NCBI RefSeq assembly: GCF_009933175.1
Contig: NZ_MAEJ01000001.1
Span: 270,238 to 334,237 of the forward strand
Length of the DNA stretch: 64,000 bases
Source of the DNA: Candidatus Enterococcus huntleyi
GTDB taxonomy: Bacteria > Bacillota > Bacilli > Lactobacillales > Enterococcaceae
Direction: 5' to 3'
In this document: positions 19,287 through 28,434 of the stretch, in pieces
Position numbering within the stretch: the first letter of the stretch is position 1
Layout of the letters: each line of letters begins with the position of its first letter
Translations under genes and position numbers: made by a program
The notes under the pieces: generated by a model
The model's input: only the letters and a program-made list of their open reading frames with translations
The model's database searches: none
What the model was told of the DNA's origin: nothing

Positions 19287-21725
19287 ATGCAGTTAATTAA
19301 TCCTTGGGAAAATATTAAAATAGAGAAAATTAAAAGTGATGAACTGTATTTTTTTGACAATAATATTCACATTATCTTTGTGTTAATTGGCGATGTTTCT
19401 TTGAGCCATGATCAACAGTACTTGGTCTTGCAAAAAGATGATTTCTTGATTATTCCTAAAGCACAAAAATATCTACTGACTGTCAAAAATGCCGAAGCTT
19501 TCCACATCACGTTGACTTATGAAGTGGCCATGAATGTTAAGGAAACTGATGTCGAATATATCTTTCAAGGAAACTCAGTAGAGCAGACAAATACTAGTGA
19601 TTATGAAGTTGTTAAGTTTATCAATCGATTGTTACAACTTTACGTGTTCAAATCTTTTAATCAAAATGCGTTTGTTTTTCAAAATTATTTTGGATTGCTG
19701 GGGATACTAGAAAATTATTATCGGAAAAAGCTTGTCTTGGATCGGAAAAAAAGTGCAATCAAGAAGATGGAAGAGTTAAAGTTTTATATTGATAATAACT
19801 TTGATAAAGAGATTAAGCTTTCTGAGATTGCCAATAATTTATTTTTATCTGAACAGTATTTGTCTCGCTTGTTTTCTAAAGAGATGGGGATTTCGATTAG
19901 TGACTATACGGTCCAAAAAAGATTAGAGAAGGTTCGCAATGACCTTTTGAATACAGAGAAATCAGTGATTGATATTGCTTATAGTGCGGGCTTTTCAAAT
20001 ATCAATTCATTCAATCGGATTTTTAAGAAGTATCAAGGGATTACACCTTCTGATTATCGAAAAGAGGTTAAGAAAGATGTTGTTGTACTGACTAATCCTG
20101 AGAAGATTGATGAATTAGAGTTAACTGAATTGCAAGAACTGTTGTCTAAGAAAAATGAAGAAGAACATGAAGTGAATGAGGTCACAGTTTTTACAGAAGA
20201 AGAGCACCCTAGTTATGATCCAGAATTATTAATTAATTTAGGCTATGCGGAGGATTTGCTTGATTTTAAATTGGCTGAGCAGATTAAGCATAGTAAAGAG
20301 CAGATTAATTTCAAATATGGTCGAATATGGGGCGTGTTAAGTCCTAATTTAGTGGGAAATTACCAAGAAGAAATAGATTTTAGTAAAACTGATTTTATTA
20401 TTGATACGATTATTCAAAGTGGTCTGATTCCATTTTTAGAGATTGGGTTTAAAGGGAAAACGGTCTATAGCGACTACAATAATTTAATTGACAACCGGCC
20501 GTTCAGCGAAGAAATTATTCAGTTAGACAGCTATCTTCAAGCGATTCAGAAATTTTTGAAGCATTATATTTCGCGTTACGGCTATCAAACAGTTGCTAAG
20601 TGGCAGTTGGAATTGTGGAAGCCGCAACCGATTGTTTTAAAAACGATTGGGGCGCTTCATCTAGGAGAGATTGAGGTGAATGGGCGTCATTTGAAATTGT
20701 ATGAAGATAAAAATTACTTCTACTATTTTTCTAAAGTGAGCGAAAAAGTTAAGGAAATCATCCCAGAAATGCTCGTTGGTGGTTGTGGTATTAGTGTCGA
20801 CATCAAAAATGACAGTGTCAGTGGATTTATACAAGCTTGGCAACAGGCAGCTGTTCAGCCAGATTTTTTTAGTGTTGGGGTTTTCCCAATGGATGAAATT
20901 AAAAGTGATTTTGCAGAAGATAAGCGCAGTAATCCTATCTCACCCGATATCTATTTTATGTCCAGACATGTTAAGTCAATCAAGCGGGCGCTGAATCAGC
21001 AGAACATGGACATTCCTCTTTATATTACAGAATTCAATGTGACTATTTTGAATCGTGATTTGATCAATGATACAGCCTACAAAGGGAATTATGTAATCAA
21101 AAATGTCGTCGAAGTAATCCCTCATTGTCAATTAGTGGGGTATTGGCTGTATTCTGATGCGGCGGTTGTTAGTCATGATACTAAAGGGCAAGAAGTGTTT
21201 GGTGGGTCTGGGCTAGTTACGCGAAGTGGCATCCCGAAAGTTGGTTTTTATGCCCTCGCCTTTCTGAGTAAAATGGCAGGTAGAACGATCCATTATAGTG
21301 AGGAATTATTAGTGACGATGCCAGATCCATACACGATTAATATTTTGGCTATTAATTATGCCCATCTGAATTCGGCCTACTATTATAATTCGCAGGGGTC
21401 CTTTAGAAAAGAAAATATTTATGCGATATTTAATAATAAATTTCCGCGAAATGTCCGTTTGACCCTTCAGTTGCCTGAATATTTCAATGGTGTGATGGCT
21501 CGGATTAAGACGCAGGATATCGCGCCTGATCGTGGGAGTCACTTGGAAGAAATTATTAAATTAAATTCAGATACTTTTCTGAATCAAGAGGAAATCAGTT
21601 ATCTTTCTAGACAATGTGCCCCTCAAATGAGAATTGAAAACGAAAAAGTTACGAATCAATTAGTGATTAATTTCGAGATTGAGACGCATGCGATTGTCTT
21701 TAAAACAATTAGTTTGCTTAAATAA
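19287..21725 (+). CDS. AraC family regulator with C-terminal GH39-like domain
   Basis: 812 residues with the same architecture as the protein at 13368: cupin-like N-terminus (about 1-130), AraC helix-turn-helix domain (about 165-265, ending FKKYQGITPSDYRKE), acidic linker, and a GH39-like barrel (about 300-812). The nucleophile motif is kept (YITEFN, Glu near 581), but where GH39 enzymes have the acid/base NEP this protein has WKPQ (near 443). A retaining mechanism is therefore unlikely and a ligand-sensing role more plausible. It lies between the PTS-GH1 operon and the large glycoside operon that starts at 22067, so it may control either. ATG 19287 is preceded by GGTGAGGGG. Confidence 0.87.
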   Translation: MQLINPWENIKIEKIKSDELYFFDNNIHIIFVLIGDVSLSHDQQYLVLQKDDFLIIPKAQKYLLTVKNAEAFHITLTYEVAMNVKETDVEYIFQGNSVEQTNTSDYEVVKFINRLLQLYVFKSFNQNAFVFQNYFGLLGILENYYRKKLVLDRKKSAIKKMEELKFYIDNNFDKEIKLSEIANNLFLSEQYLSRLFSKEMGISISDYTVQKRLEKVRNDLLNTEKSVIDIAYSAGFSNINSFNRIFKKYQGITPSDYRKEVKKDVVVLTNPEKIDELELTELQELLSKKNEEEHEVNEVTVFTEEEHPSYDPELLINLGYAEDLLDFKLAEQIKHSKEQINFKYGRIWGVLSPNLVGNYQEEIDFSKTDFIIDTIIQSGLIPFLEIGFKGKTVYSDYNNLIDNRPFSEEIIQLDSYLQAIQKFLKHYISRYGYQTVAKWQLELWKPQPIVLKTIGALHLGEIEVNGRHLKLYEDKNYFYYFSKVSEKVKEIIPEMLVGGCGISVDIKNDSVSGFIQAWQQAAVQPDFFSVGVFPMDEIKSDFAEDKRSNPISPDIYFMSRHVKSIKRALNQQNMDIPLYITEFNVTILNRDLINDTAYKGNYVIKNVVEVIPHCQLVGYWLYSDAAVVSHDTKGQEVFGGSGLVTRSGIPKVGFYALAFLSKMAGRTIHYSEELLVTMPDPYTINILAINYAHLNSAYYYNSQGSFRKENIYAIFNNKFPRNVRLTLQLPEYFNGVMARIKTQDIAPDRGSHLEEIIKLNSDTFLNQEEISYLSRQCAPQMRIENEKVTNQLVINFEIETHAIVFKTISLLK

Positions 21726-21847
21726 TTCCGTCGTAAATAATTCCGCAAACAATTTTGGCTGATTTGTTCGCTTATTTATTTAAATCGTCAAAAATAATTT
21801 CAGTCCTGTGAACTCGCCTGAATGAGTTAAAAAGTTTCAAATAGTGC

Positions 21848-21889
21848 AAAAGAACAGATAAGTATCACACTTATCTGCTCTTTTTTTTA
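21848..21889 (+). terminator. Rho-independent terminator after the second AraC/GH39 gene
   Basis: Stem AACAGATAAGT / ACTTATCTGct with a short loop and T8. The remainder of 21726-22066 holds the control sites of the next operon. Confidence 0.9.
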
Positions 21890-21974
21890 CATATAAATGA
21901 AATTGTCATGATTAGACTAGTGATTTTCAGCATAACTGAGAAGTTGTTTAGTAAGAAAGTTGCTATGATTTGTT

Positions 21975-22023
21975 TGTAATCGTTTTCTATTATTTTTTTA
22001 ACAAACAGATAGCGCTGGCCAGC
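21975..22023 (+). promoter_or_regulatory. cre-like site and 10-bp palindrome upstream of the large glycoside operon
   Basis: TGTAATCGTTTTCT (21975-21988) fits the CcpA cre consensus except for the last base. GCTGGCCAGC (22014-22023) is a perfect palindrome, strikingly GC-rich for this region, 44 bases before the first start codon. They suggest carbon catabolite repression plus a specific operator. No convincing -10/-35 pair was found. Confidence 0.6.
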
Positions 22024-22066
22024 ATGAACTATTTGTAGAACTTTTTACGCAAATGGAGGGAATTAA

Positions 22067-22708
22067 GTGAAACTTTTTTTAGTGAGACATGGGGAAACCT
22101 ACCTAAATAAATATGGGAAAATGCAGGGCTGGGCGGATACTCCGCTGACTGAGAAGGGCCGTGAAAATGCCAAATTATGTGGTCAACATTTTGCCACAAA
22201 AGGAATTACAGCGCTAGTGACAAGCGACCTGGGTCGAACAATCGAAACGAGCCGAATTATTAATAGTTTCTTAGATTTAGCAGATGAACCACTGCTTATG
22301 CCTGAATTTCGTGAAACATTTTTTGGTTCTTTTGAAGGGGCTACAAATGAAAATGTTTGGCCAAAAATTGCTGAGCATAGTGGCTTTAGTACAGTGAAGG
22401 ATTTCTATAAACAAATGGCGATTGATGAAGTGATGAATGCTTTTCATGACAGCGATCCAACGAAGGATGCTGAAGATTATCAGACGTTTATCAAACGAAT
22501 CAAGAGCGGTTTAGAAAAAATTGCCAGTCAATTTGGGGATGAGGATCGAGTAGTTTTAGTTACTCATGGCAATACGATCCGTAATATCGCGTATTTAATT
22601 GATCCAACGATTAATCTTGGCGAAGAGCTAGTCAATTTAGGAATCACCACACTCGAAATAAATGGAACAGAGAAAAAAATTATTTCATACAATGTTGCTG
22701 CCGTTTAA
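22067..22708 (+). CDS. Histidine phosphatase family protein (phosphoglycerate mutase-like)
   Basis: 213 residues with the family catalytic start FLVRHGETYLNKYGKMQGW (phospho-His near residue 8) and the second histidine in VTHGNTIRNIAY near residue 166. Proteins of this branch remove phosphate from small phosphorylated compounds; true phosphoglycerate mutases are longer. GTG 22067 follows GGAGGG. It is the first gene of a long sugar operon and stands 55 bases before a PTS gene, which suggests it dephosphorylates a sugar phosphate or phosphoglycoside made in this pathway. That role is inference from position. Confidence 0.87.
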   Translation: MKLFLVRHGETYLNKYGKMQGWADTPLTEKGRENAKLCGQHFATKGITALVTSDLGRTIETSRIINSFLDLADEPLLMPEFRETFFGSFEGATNENVWPKIAEHSGFSTVKDFYKQMAIDEVMNAFHDSDPTKDAEDYQTFIKRIKSGLEKIASQFGDEDRVVLVTHGNTIRNIAYLIDPTINLGEELVNLGITTLEINGTEKKIISYNVAAV

Positions 22709-22763
22709 GTCACATGATGTCACAAGTTATTTCGAATATTTAAAAAATAGGAGGAATTTTTAG

Positions 22764-24155
22764 ATGAAATATCAAAAAATGATTGACAGTATTCTTGAAT
22801 CGATTGGTGGAAAAGATAATATCGTTAGTGCAACGCATTGTTTTACACGCTTAAGATTAGAATTTAAAGATAGTTCCCTAGTGGATGATGGGAAAGTTCG
22901 TGGGATTTCTGGTGTAACAGGAATCAATAGACGCGGGAAAGAATATCAGATTATTATTGGAACCGAAGTTGGAAATGTCTATGATGAATTTATTCAAGTG
23001 ACTAGCTTAGCAAGTCAGCCGACTGTTCAGGTGGACGAAGGGGACCAAAAAGAAAGTGTGTTTGACAAGATTACGGGTGTGATTATTGGAACATTCATTC
23101 CATTGATTGGTTTAATTGCTGCCTGTGGAATTTTAAAAGGATTATTGACTATTCTTACGCAATTTGACCTTATAACAACAGAATCAGGAACCTATACCGT
23201 CCTTTATTCGACTGCTAACGTAATCTATTATTTCTTCCCAGTATTTGTCGGATTTACAGCAGGGAAAAAATTTGGTGCGACGCCGTACCTTTCTGCATTA
23301 GTCGGCGCAGTTTTAGTCTATCCGATGATGGTGGAAGCAGTTGGTGCAGAGGGAGCTGCAACATTTATCGGGATTCCATTAAGCTTTATTAATTATTCTA
23401 GTACTGTTTTACCAGCAATTTTTGCTGCTTGGTTGGTAGCAGTCTTAGAAAAATTCTTCAAGAAAACTATTCCCCATGTCTTGCAAATGGTTTTTGTACC
23501 GTTTTGTGTCTTGATTATTGCGGTACCAGTCGTTGTATTAGGTGCGGGTCCTTTAATTACCTCAGTGTCTGACGGAATATCAATTGCACTTGATTGGATT
23601 TATGGCGTTAGTCCAGTCTTGACAGGAATTATCTTTGGTGGATTGTGGCAGCTAATTGTCTTGTTTGGACTTGCTTGGGGGATTACTCCGATATTAATTA
23701 ATTACTTGGTTCAATATGGCTATGACCCAATCTATGGTATGTTTGCTCCAGCTTCAATGGGACAGGCGGGCGCTGTATTAGCAGTGGCTCTTAGAAGTAA
23801 GAATAAAGAAGTTAAATCTCTAGGATTTTCTACTGGTTTGACAGGGCTATTAGGTGTAACAGAGCCAGCTATGTACGGGATTAATATTCCAGCTAAAAAA
23901 CCATTTATCTTCGCTTCTATTGGAAGTGCATTTGCTGGAGGAATTGCTGGGCTAATGGGTGTTAAAGTTTATGCACCAGGATTGTCTGGCGTCTTTAATG
24001 TCTTTGGTTACTTTGGTTCAGATGATGTTCAATCAAATGTTTTCTGGGGCGTTGCTTGTTTATTCATCGGATTTATTGCTTCGTTCCTATTAACTTATTT
24101 CTTCTGTAATTGGGATGATGATAAATTTGCTAATAAAATTGCCGGCAATCAATAG
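22764..24155 (+). CDS. PTS beta-glucoside-type transporter, subunit IIBC (no IIA)
   Basis: 463 residues: IIB (1-85; phosphocysteine Cys26 in THCFTRLRL) and IIC (about 100-455, with GVTEPAMYGINIPAKKPF). The chain ends right after the last membrane segment, so the IIA domain present in the relative at 15850 is absent. A free IIA of the matching glucose/beta-glucoside class is encoded 8.5 kb downstream in the same gene series (32701-33183) and probably supplies the phosphate. It is followed after 14 bases by the GH43 gene. The transported sugar is unknown; the neighbours suggest an aryl or pentose-containing glycoside. Confidence 0.92.
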   Translation: MKYQKMIDSILESIGGKDNIVSATHCFTRLRLEFKDSSLVDDGKVRGISGVTGINRRGKEYQIIIGTEVGNVYDEFIQVTSLASQPTVQVDEGDQKESVFDKITGVIIGTFIPLIGLIAACGILKGLLTILTQFDLITTESGTYTVLYSTANVIYYFFPVFVGFTAGKKFGATPYLSALVGAVLVYPMMVEAVGAEGAATFIGIPLSFINYSSTVLPAIFAAWLVAVLEKFFKKTIPHVLQMVFVPFCVLIIAVPVVVLGAGPLITSVSDGISIALDWIYGVSPVLTGIIFGGLWQLIVLFGLAWGITPILINYLVQYGYDPIYGMFAPASMGQAGAVLAVALRSKNKEVKSLGFSTGLTGLLGVTEPAMYGINIPAKKPFIFASIGSAFAGGIAGLMGVKVYAPGLSGVFNVFGYFGSDDVQSNVFWGVACLFIGFIASFLLTYFFCNWDDDKFANKIAGNQ

Positions 24156-24169
24156 GAGTGAGTGATCTG

Positions 24170-25660
24170 ATGAACGTTCAAAATCCAATAATCAGAGGAA
24201 CGTATCCGGATCCTAGTATTTGTCGTAGAGGAAGAGACTATTTTTTAGTCAATTCCTCTTTTGACTATTTTCCAGGATTACCCCTCTTTCATAGTAAAAA
24301 TCTAGTTGAGTGGCAACAGATTGGGAATTGCCTTACGCGAGATGAGCAGCTTGATTTGAAAGATGTCAAAAGCTCTTTAGGAATTTTTGCACCAACCATT
24401 CGCTATATCAATGAGCGCTTTTATATTATTTTTACAAATACGAATAGTGGTCAAAATCTATTAATTCAGACGGCAGATCCTTTCGGGGATTGGTCAAATC
24501 CATTACCGTTAGAATGGGGTGGAATTGATCCGTCTCTATTTGCTGACACCGATGGGAAAATCTATGTCCAAGGAACTGCCGAACGATGGGGCGAGGAGAA
24601 AGGAATTTATCAAGCCGAAATCGATTTGGCTACAGGGAAGCTACTTTCTCCGAGAACCTTAATTTCTAAAGGGACGGGACACAAATCACCTGAAGGTCCT
24701 CATCTCTATCGGAAAGATGATTGGTACTATTTGATGATGGCTGAAGGTGGGACTGAATTTGGTCACATGGAAACTATTTTTAGAAGCCGCTGTGTCAACG
24801 GTCCTTTCGAATCGTTTGAAGGCAATCCCTTTCTGACTAACCGCAGTACAGGGAGTAAATTACAATGTGTTGGGCATGCTGATTTAGTGGATAGTCCAAC
24901 AGGTGATTGGTTTGCTGTGTGCTTGGCTACAAGAATTAAAGGAAGCCATAACTATTATCACTTTCTAGGACGTGAAACGAATATTGCGCCGATTGAGTGG
25001 ACAGAAGAAGGCTGGCCGATTGTCAGAGGGCTGGAATTATTGCCTGATTTCCCTTTATTTGAAGGCTATACGCGAGCACCAGAAAGTCAAACAACCTACG
25101 ATTTTAGTACGATGACGACATTTTCAGATGAGTGGCTACATATAAGTAACCCGCTTGCTTCAAATTACCAATTCTGTGAAGCTGGGCTACAGCTTCGAGG
25201 TGGTTGTAGTTTAAGCGAGATTGGCCAGCCAACTTTTGTTGGGCTACGCCAAGATGAGTTTACTTATTCGTTTACGGCAGAGATTGAATCCATGAAAGAT
25301 ACGACTGCTGAAATCGGGGTATCCGTCTATATGTCTCATGCGTATCATGTGGATTTCTTTATTCAAGGTGAGGCAATCTGGGTTAGAAAGAAGATTGGTT
25401 CTTTAGAAAGTCTCGAACAAGTGGGCACAATCAATCAGTCACTGACCTGTCTCAAAGTTAGTTGCGATGGTCAAAGGTATCAGTTTGTTCATGTATCAGA
25501 TGAAAAAGAGTCTGTACTTGCAGAAATAGAAACAATCTTTCTCTCAACCGAAATTTCGGGGACATTCAACGGAGTGATTATCGGTCTGTATACATGGAAT
25601 AAAACGGTTGAATCAACTAATTATATTAATAAGGTTCAGGTAAAGAAAATTTGTGAATAA
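24170..25660 (+). CDS. GH43 family beta-xylosidase / alpha-L-arabinofuranosidase
   Basis: Five-bladed beta-propeller GH43 enzyme, about 496 residues, with a C-terminal beta-sandwich (about 325-496) typical of beta-xylosidases. Catalytic acidic residues are visible: Asp14 in TYPDPS (base), the Asp in GGIDPSLF and the Glu in SPEGPHLY (acid). No signal peptide, so it acts on imported oligosaccharides or glycosides. ATG 24170 is chosen over GTG 24158 because GGAG overlaps the latter too closely. It ends at a terminator at 25665. Choice between xylosidase and arabinofuranosidase cannot be made from sequence alone. Confidence 0.92.
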   Translation: MNVQNPIIRGTYPDPSICRRGRDYFLVNSSFDYFPGLPLFHSKNLVEWQQIGNCLTRDEQLDLKDVKSSLGIFAPTIRYINERFYIIFTNTNSGQNLLIQTADPFGDWSNPLPLEWGGIDPSLFADTDGKIYVQGTAERWGEEKGIYQAEIDLATGKLLSPRTLISKGTGHKSPEGPHLYRKDDWYYLMMAEGGTEFGHMETIFRSRCVNGPFESFEGNPFLTNRSTGSKLQCVGHADLVDSPTGDWFAVCLATRIKGSHNYYHFLGRETNIAPIEWTEEGWPIVRGLELLPDFPLFEGYTRAPESQTTYDFSTMTTFSDEWLHISNPLASNYQFCEAGLQLRGGCSLSEIGQPTFVGLRQDEFTYSFTAEIESMKDTTAEIGVSVYMSHAYHVDFFIQGEAIWVRKKIGSLESLEQVGTINQSLTCLKVSCDGQRYQFVHVSDEKESVLAEIETIFLSTEISGTFNGVIIGLYTWNKTVESTNYINKVQVKKICE

Positions 25661-25664
25661 TCGA

Positions 25665-25712
25665 GAAAAAGGCACTTGGGCTATCACATATAGGATAGCT
25701 CAAGCCTTTTTA
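25665..25712 (+). terminator. Terminator inside the large operon, after GH43
   Basis: A5-GGC stem: GGCacTTGGGCTATC / GATAGCTCAAgCC followed by T5. It stands only 22 bases before the next start codon, so it probably attenuates rather than fully ends transcription. Confidence 0.85.
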
Positions 25713-25734
25713 CTAAGCTTGAGGAGTGAAGACG

Positions 25735-28284
25735 ATGAAAGAAAAAAATCCATATATCTTTCCTTTTCTATGGATAAAAGGTGAAAATCAAGAGCGGGTG
25801 CTTAAGGAAATCGAAAAAATTCAGGAAGCTGGAATCGATGAGTTTGTAGTCGAATCGCGGACGCATCCGCACTTTTTAAAAGACGCTTGGTGGCAGGATT
25901 TTCGTTTTATTTTGGAAACCGCTAAACGTAAGGGAATGCGGGTCTGGTTACTAGATGATGCTCATTTTCCGACCGGGTATGCCAATGGCGCGGTGGCTAA
26001 ACATCCGGAATTACAGAAGAAATATTTGAATTATAATGCGTTGGATGTCTTCAGTGAAGGTTATCTGTCCACCATAAATTTAAACCTATTAAAAAAACCG
26101 CGCAGAAAATGGTATGACACGAAGAAACCTAAATCATATGATGAGGCAATCGAAAAAAATAGAATTCTAGCAATCACGGCTTTTCCTTTAGTGGAAGGGG
26201 CGATGCTCAGCAATCAACCAATTAATTTGCTGGACTATGCGCAAGCGGAGTATCTGAACTTCCAGTTTCCTAAAGGAAATTGGCGAGTGTTTGTTGTCTA
26301 CGAAACGACAGAAAATGGTGGACAAAAAGATTATATAAATATGTTGGATAAAGCTTCTGTCCGATTATTGATTGAGACGGTTTATCAGCCTCATTTTGAT
26401 CATTTTCCGGAGTATTTTGGTGAAACATTTAGAGGATTCTTTTCTGATGAACCAGGCTTTGGTAATGCGACCGGATTTGCCAAAGATGAGATTATTGGTC
26501 AAAAGGATATGGCTTTACCCTGGAGTACTGCTCTTTCAGAACAGATGCAAGAGACTGGTGAGAAAGCTCAATACTTGCCATTATTATGGGCGGATACCAT
26601 GGAAGGATTTGAAAAAGTTGTCAGATTAAAATACATGAATCATATTACGCAGTTGTATAGTCAAAACTTTAGTCAGCAGCTAGGCGAATGGTGTCGAAAC
26701 AAACAAGTTTTGTATATTGGTCACATCATCGAAGACAATAATATGCATGCGCGACTTGGTACAGGAGCGGGTCATTATTTCCGAGCGATGCAAGGGCAGG
26801 ATATGGCCGGAATTGATGTCATTAGTGGACAAGTAACAATTGGCGGAGACGAGACCTTCCGCACGAATAGCTCAAAAAATGATGGCGTCTTTTATCAATA
26901 TTGTCTACCTAAACTAGCAGATTCGGCAGCCTTACTAGATGGTGAAAAAGACGGTCGCGCGTTTTGTGAATTGTATGGTGCCTATGGTTGGCAGCTAAGT
27001 ATTCGTAACATGAAATGGATTTTAGATTCCTTATTAGTCCGCGGAATTAATCATTTTGTTCCTCATGCTTTTTCGATCGATGATTTTCCTGATTTAGATT
27101 CTCCCCCTCATTTTTACGCCCAAGGCAATAATCCCCAATACCCACTATTCAAAAAATTAATGCATTATGCGCACCGCATGAGCCATTTATTAAATGGCGG
27201 CAGATTAAACACTCGGATTGGTATTCTCTATCACGGTGAATTTGAGTGGTTAGGCAGCTATCAAAAAATGCAGGAAGTATCGAAAGAATTTTCTCAAAAT
27301 CAAATTGATTTTCTTTATATTTCAACTGACTGGTTAGAACAAGCTAAAATCAGTCCTGAAGGCTTTGAAATTAATGGGCAGTTATTTGAGAACTTAGTGA
27401 TTCCAGCAACTGATTACATTCCCGAGGCGCTTGCTACATTCATTAAAAAAGTCACACCAGAGCAAGTGATATTTGTCGATCGTTTCCCTAATGGCGTAGT
27501 GGGCAATCAAGTTGAGGCTGTTGATTTGATTCCAGCAACTTGTTGTTCGTTGGTTGATTTAACGCAACAATTAGCTACTTATCGGATGATTGCCGGGGAT
27601 CAGCGGAAAATTGCTGTGCGCCACTATCAAAAAGACCAGCAGGAAATCCTGGTCTTCCATAATGAATCTCTGAACGAATCATTCAGTATTAAGCCGCAAT
27701 TACCTATGGACAAAAAGGTTTATCGTTATGATGGGTTGACTGATCAGTATACAAACATCGATTTAGATGAGGCGATGACCGTAGAGCCATATGAGTTACT
27801 CGTTTTGGTTATTAGTGAAGTAGAACTGCCTAGTCATAGCAAAATAGATTCAGTCGAACCAGAGAGCGTTGCCTTTAATATGGATTGGCAAATCGCTTTG
27901 CTTGATAAAGAGACGCCGGTGGCTAAGTATATTAATAAGGACGGTCTATTTGCTCCGGTGTCAGAAAAATACCCATATTTTAGTGGGACTATTATCTATA
28001 CAAATCAATTTGAAGCACGTCAAGGGCAAAAAATCAGCTTATCGATGACCCGGGTTTTTGATGGCTGCGAAGTCTATTTGAACAATCGGTGGGTGGATAC
28101 TTTAATCGCTCCACCTTATGAACTTGATCTTAGTGAACAAGTGATTGATGGAACTAATTCATTAAAAATAGTCGTGTCGACCACGGCAGATCGTGGCCTG
28201 CAAGATCAACCGCTTTTATTAGGCATGTTTGAACCGATGGAACCGACAGGTATTGTAGGGGAAGTTACTTTATCACAAAAATAA
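25735..28284 (+). CDS. Large glycoside hydrolase, GH106-like
   Basis: 849 residues without a signal peptide. The N-terminal half looks like a TIM barrel (FPFLWIKGENQERVLKEI; RVWLLDDAHFPTGYANG near residue 75), and the region GFFSDEPGFGNATGF near 230 resembles the catalytic part of GH106-like proteins. The C-terminus (about 745-840) is a beta-sandwich with a GH2-type sugar-binding look (VFDGCEVYLNNRWV). ATG 25735 follows GAGGAG by 8 bases. GH106 enzymes are alpha-L-rhamnosidases acting on plant and polysaccharide rhamnosides; rhamnosidase activity here is a suggestion from family similarity only. It would suit removal of a terminal sugar from plant glycosides. Confidence 0.65.
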   Translation: MKEKNPYIFPFLWIKGENQERVLKEIEKIQEAGIDEFVVESRTHPHFLKDAWWQDFRFILETAKRKGMRVWLLDDAHFPTGYANGAVAKHPELQKKYLNYNALDVFSEGYLSTINLNLLKKPRRKWYDTKKPKSYDEAIEKNRILAITAFPLVEGAMLSNQPINLLDYAQAEYLNFQFPKGNWRVFVVYETTENGGQKDYINMLDKASVRLLIETVYQPHFDHFPEYFGETFRGFFSDEPGFGNATGFAKDEIIGQKDMALPWSTALSEQMQETGEKAQYLPLLWADTMEGFEKVVRLKYMNHITQLYSQNFSQQLGEWCRNKQVLYIGHIIEDNNMHARLGTGAGHYFRAMQGQDMAGIDVISGQVTIGGDETFRTNSSKNDGVFYQYCLPKLADSAALLDGEKDGRAFCELYGAYGWQLSIRNMKWILDSLLVRGINHFVPHAFSIDDFPDLDSPPHFYAQGNNPQYPLFKKLMHYAHRMSHLLNGGRLNTRIGILYHGEFEWLGSYQKMQEVSKEFSQNQIDFLYISTDWLEQAKISPEGFEINGQLFENLVIPATDYIPEALATFIKKVTPEQVIFVDRFPNGVVGNQVEAVDLIPATCCSLVDLTQQLATYRMIAGDQRKIAVRHYQKDQQEILVFHNESLNESFSIKPQLPMDKKVYRYDGLTDQYTNIDLDEAMTVEPYELLVLVISEVELPSHSKIDSVEPESVAFNMDWQIALLDKETPVAKYINKDGLFAPVSEKYPYFSGTIIYTNQFEARQGQKISLSMTRVFDGCEVYLNNRWVDTLIAPPYELDLSEQVIDGTNSLKIVVSTTADRGLQDQPLLLGMFEPMEPTGIVGEVTLSQK

Positions 28285-28294
28285 AACACAAAAA

Positions 28295-28333
28295 AGTGTG
28301 GTTATTTCAAGTTGAGGTAACTACTCTTTTTTT
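28295..28333 (+). terminator. Terminator after the GH106-like gene
   Basis: Stem AGTGTGGTTATTTC / GAGGTAACTACTCT (wobble pairs, one mismatch) followed by T7. About 100 bases remain to the next gene, enough for a new promoter, though none is clear. Confidence 0.75.
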
Positions 28334-28434
28334 ATTTTGTCATAAATATGTGATTGTTATTTGCTTATTTGTGTGAGTTGAAAAGATGAAAACCCTTTAA
28401 ACTAAGAATGTAAAAACAATTAGGAGGAACGAAG

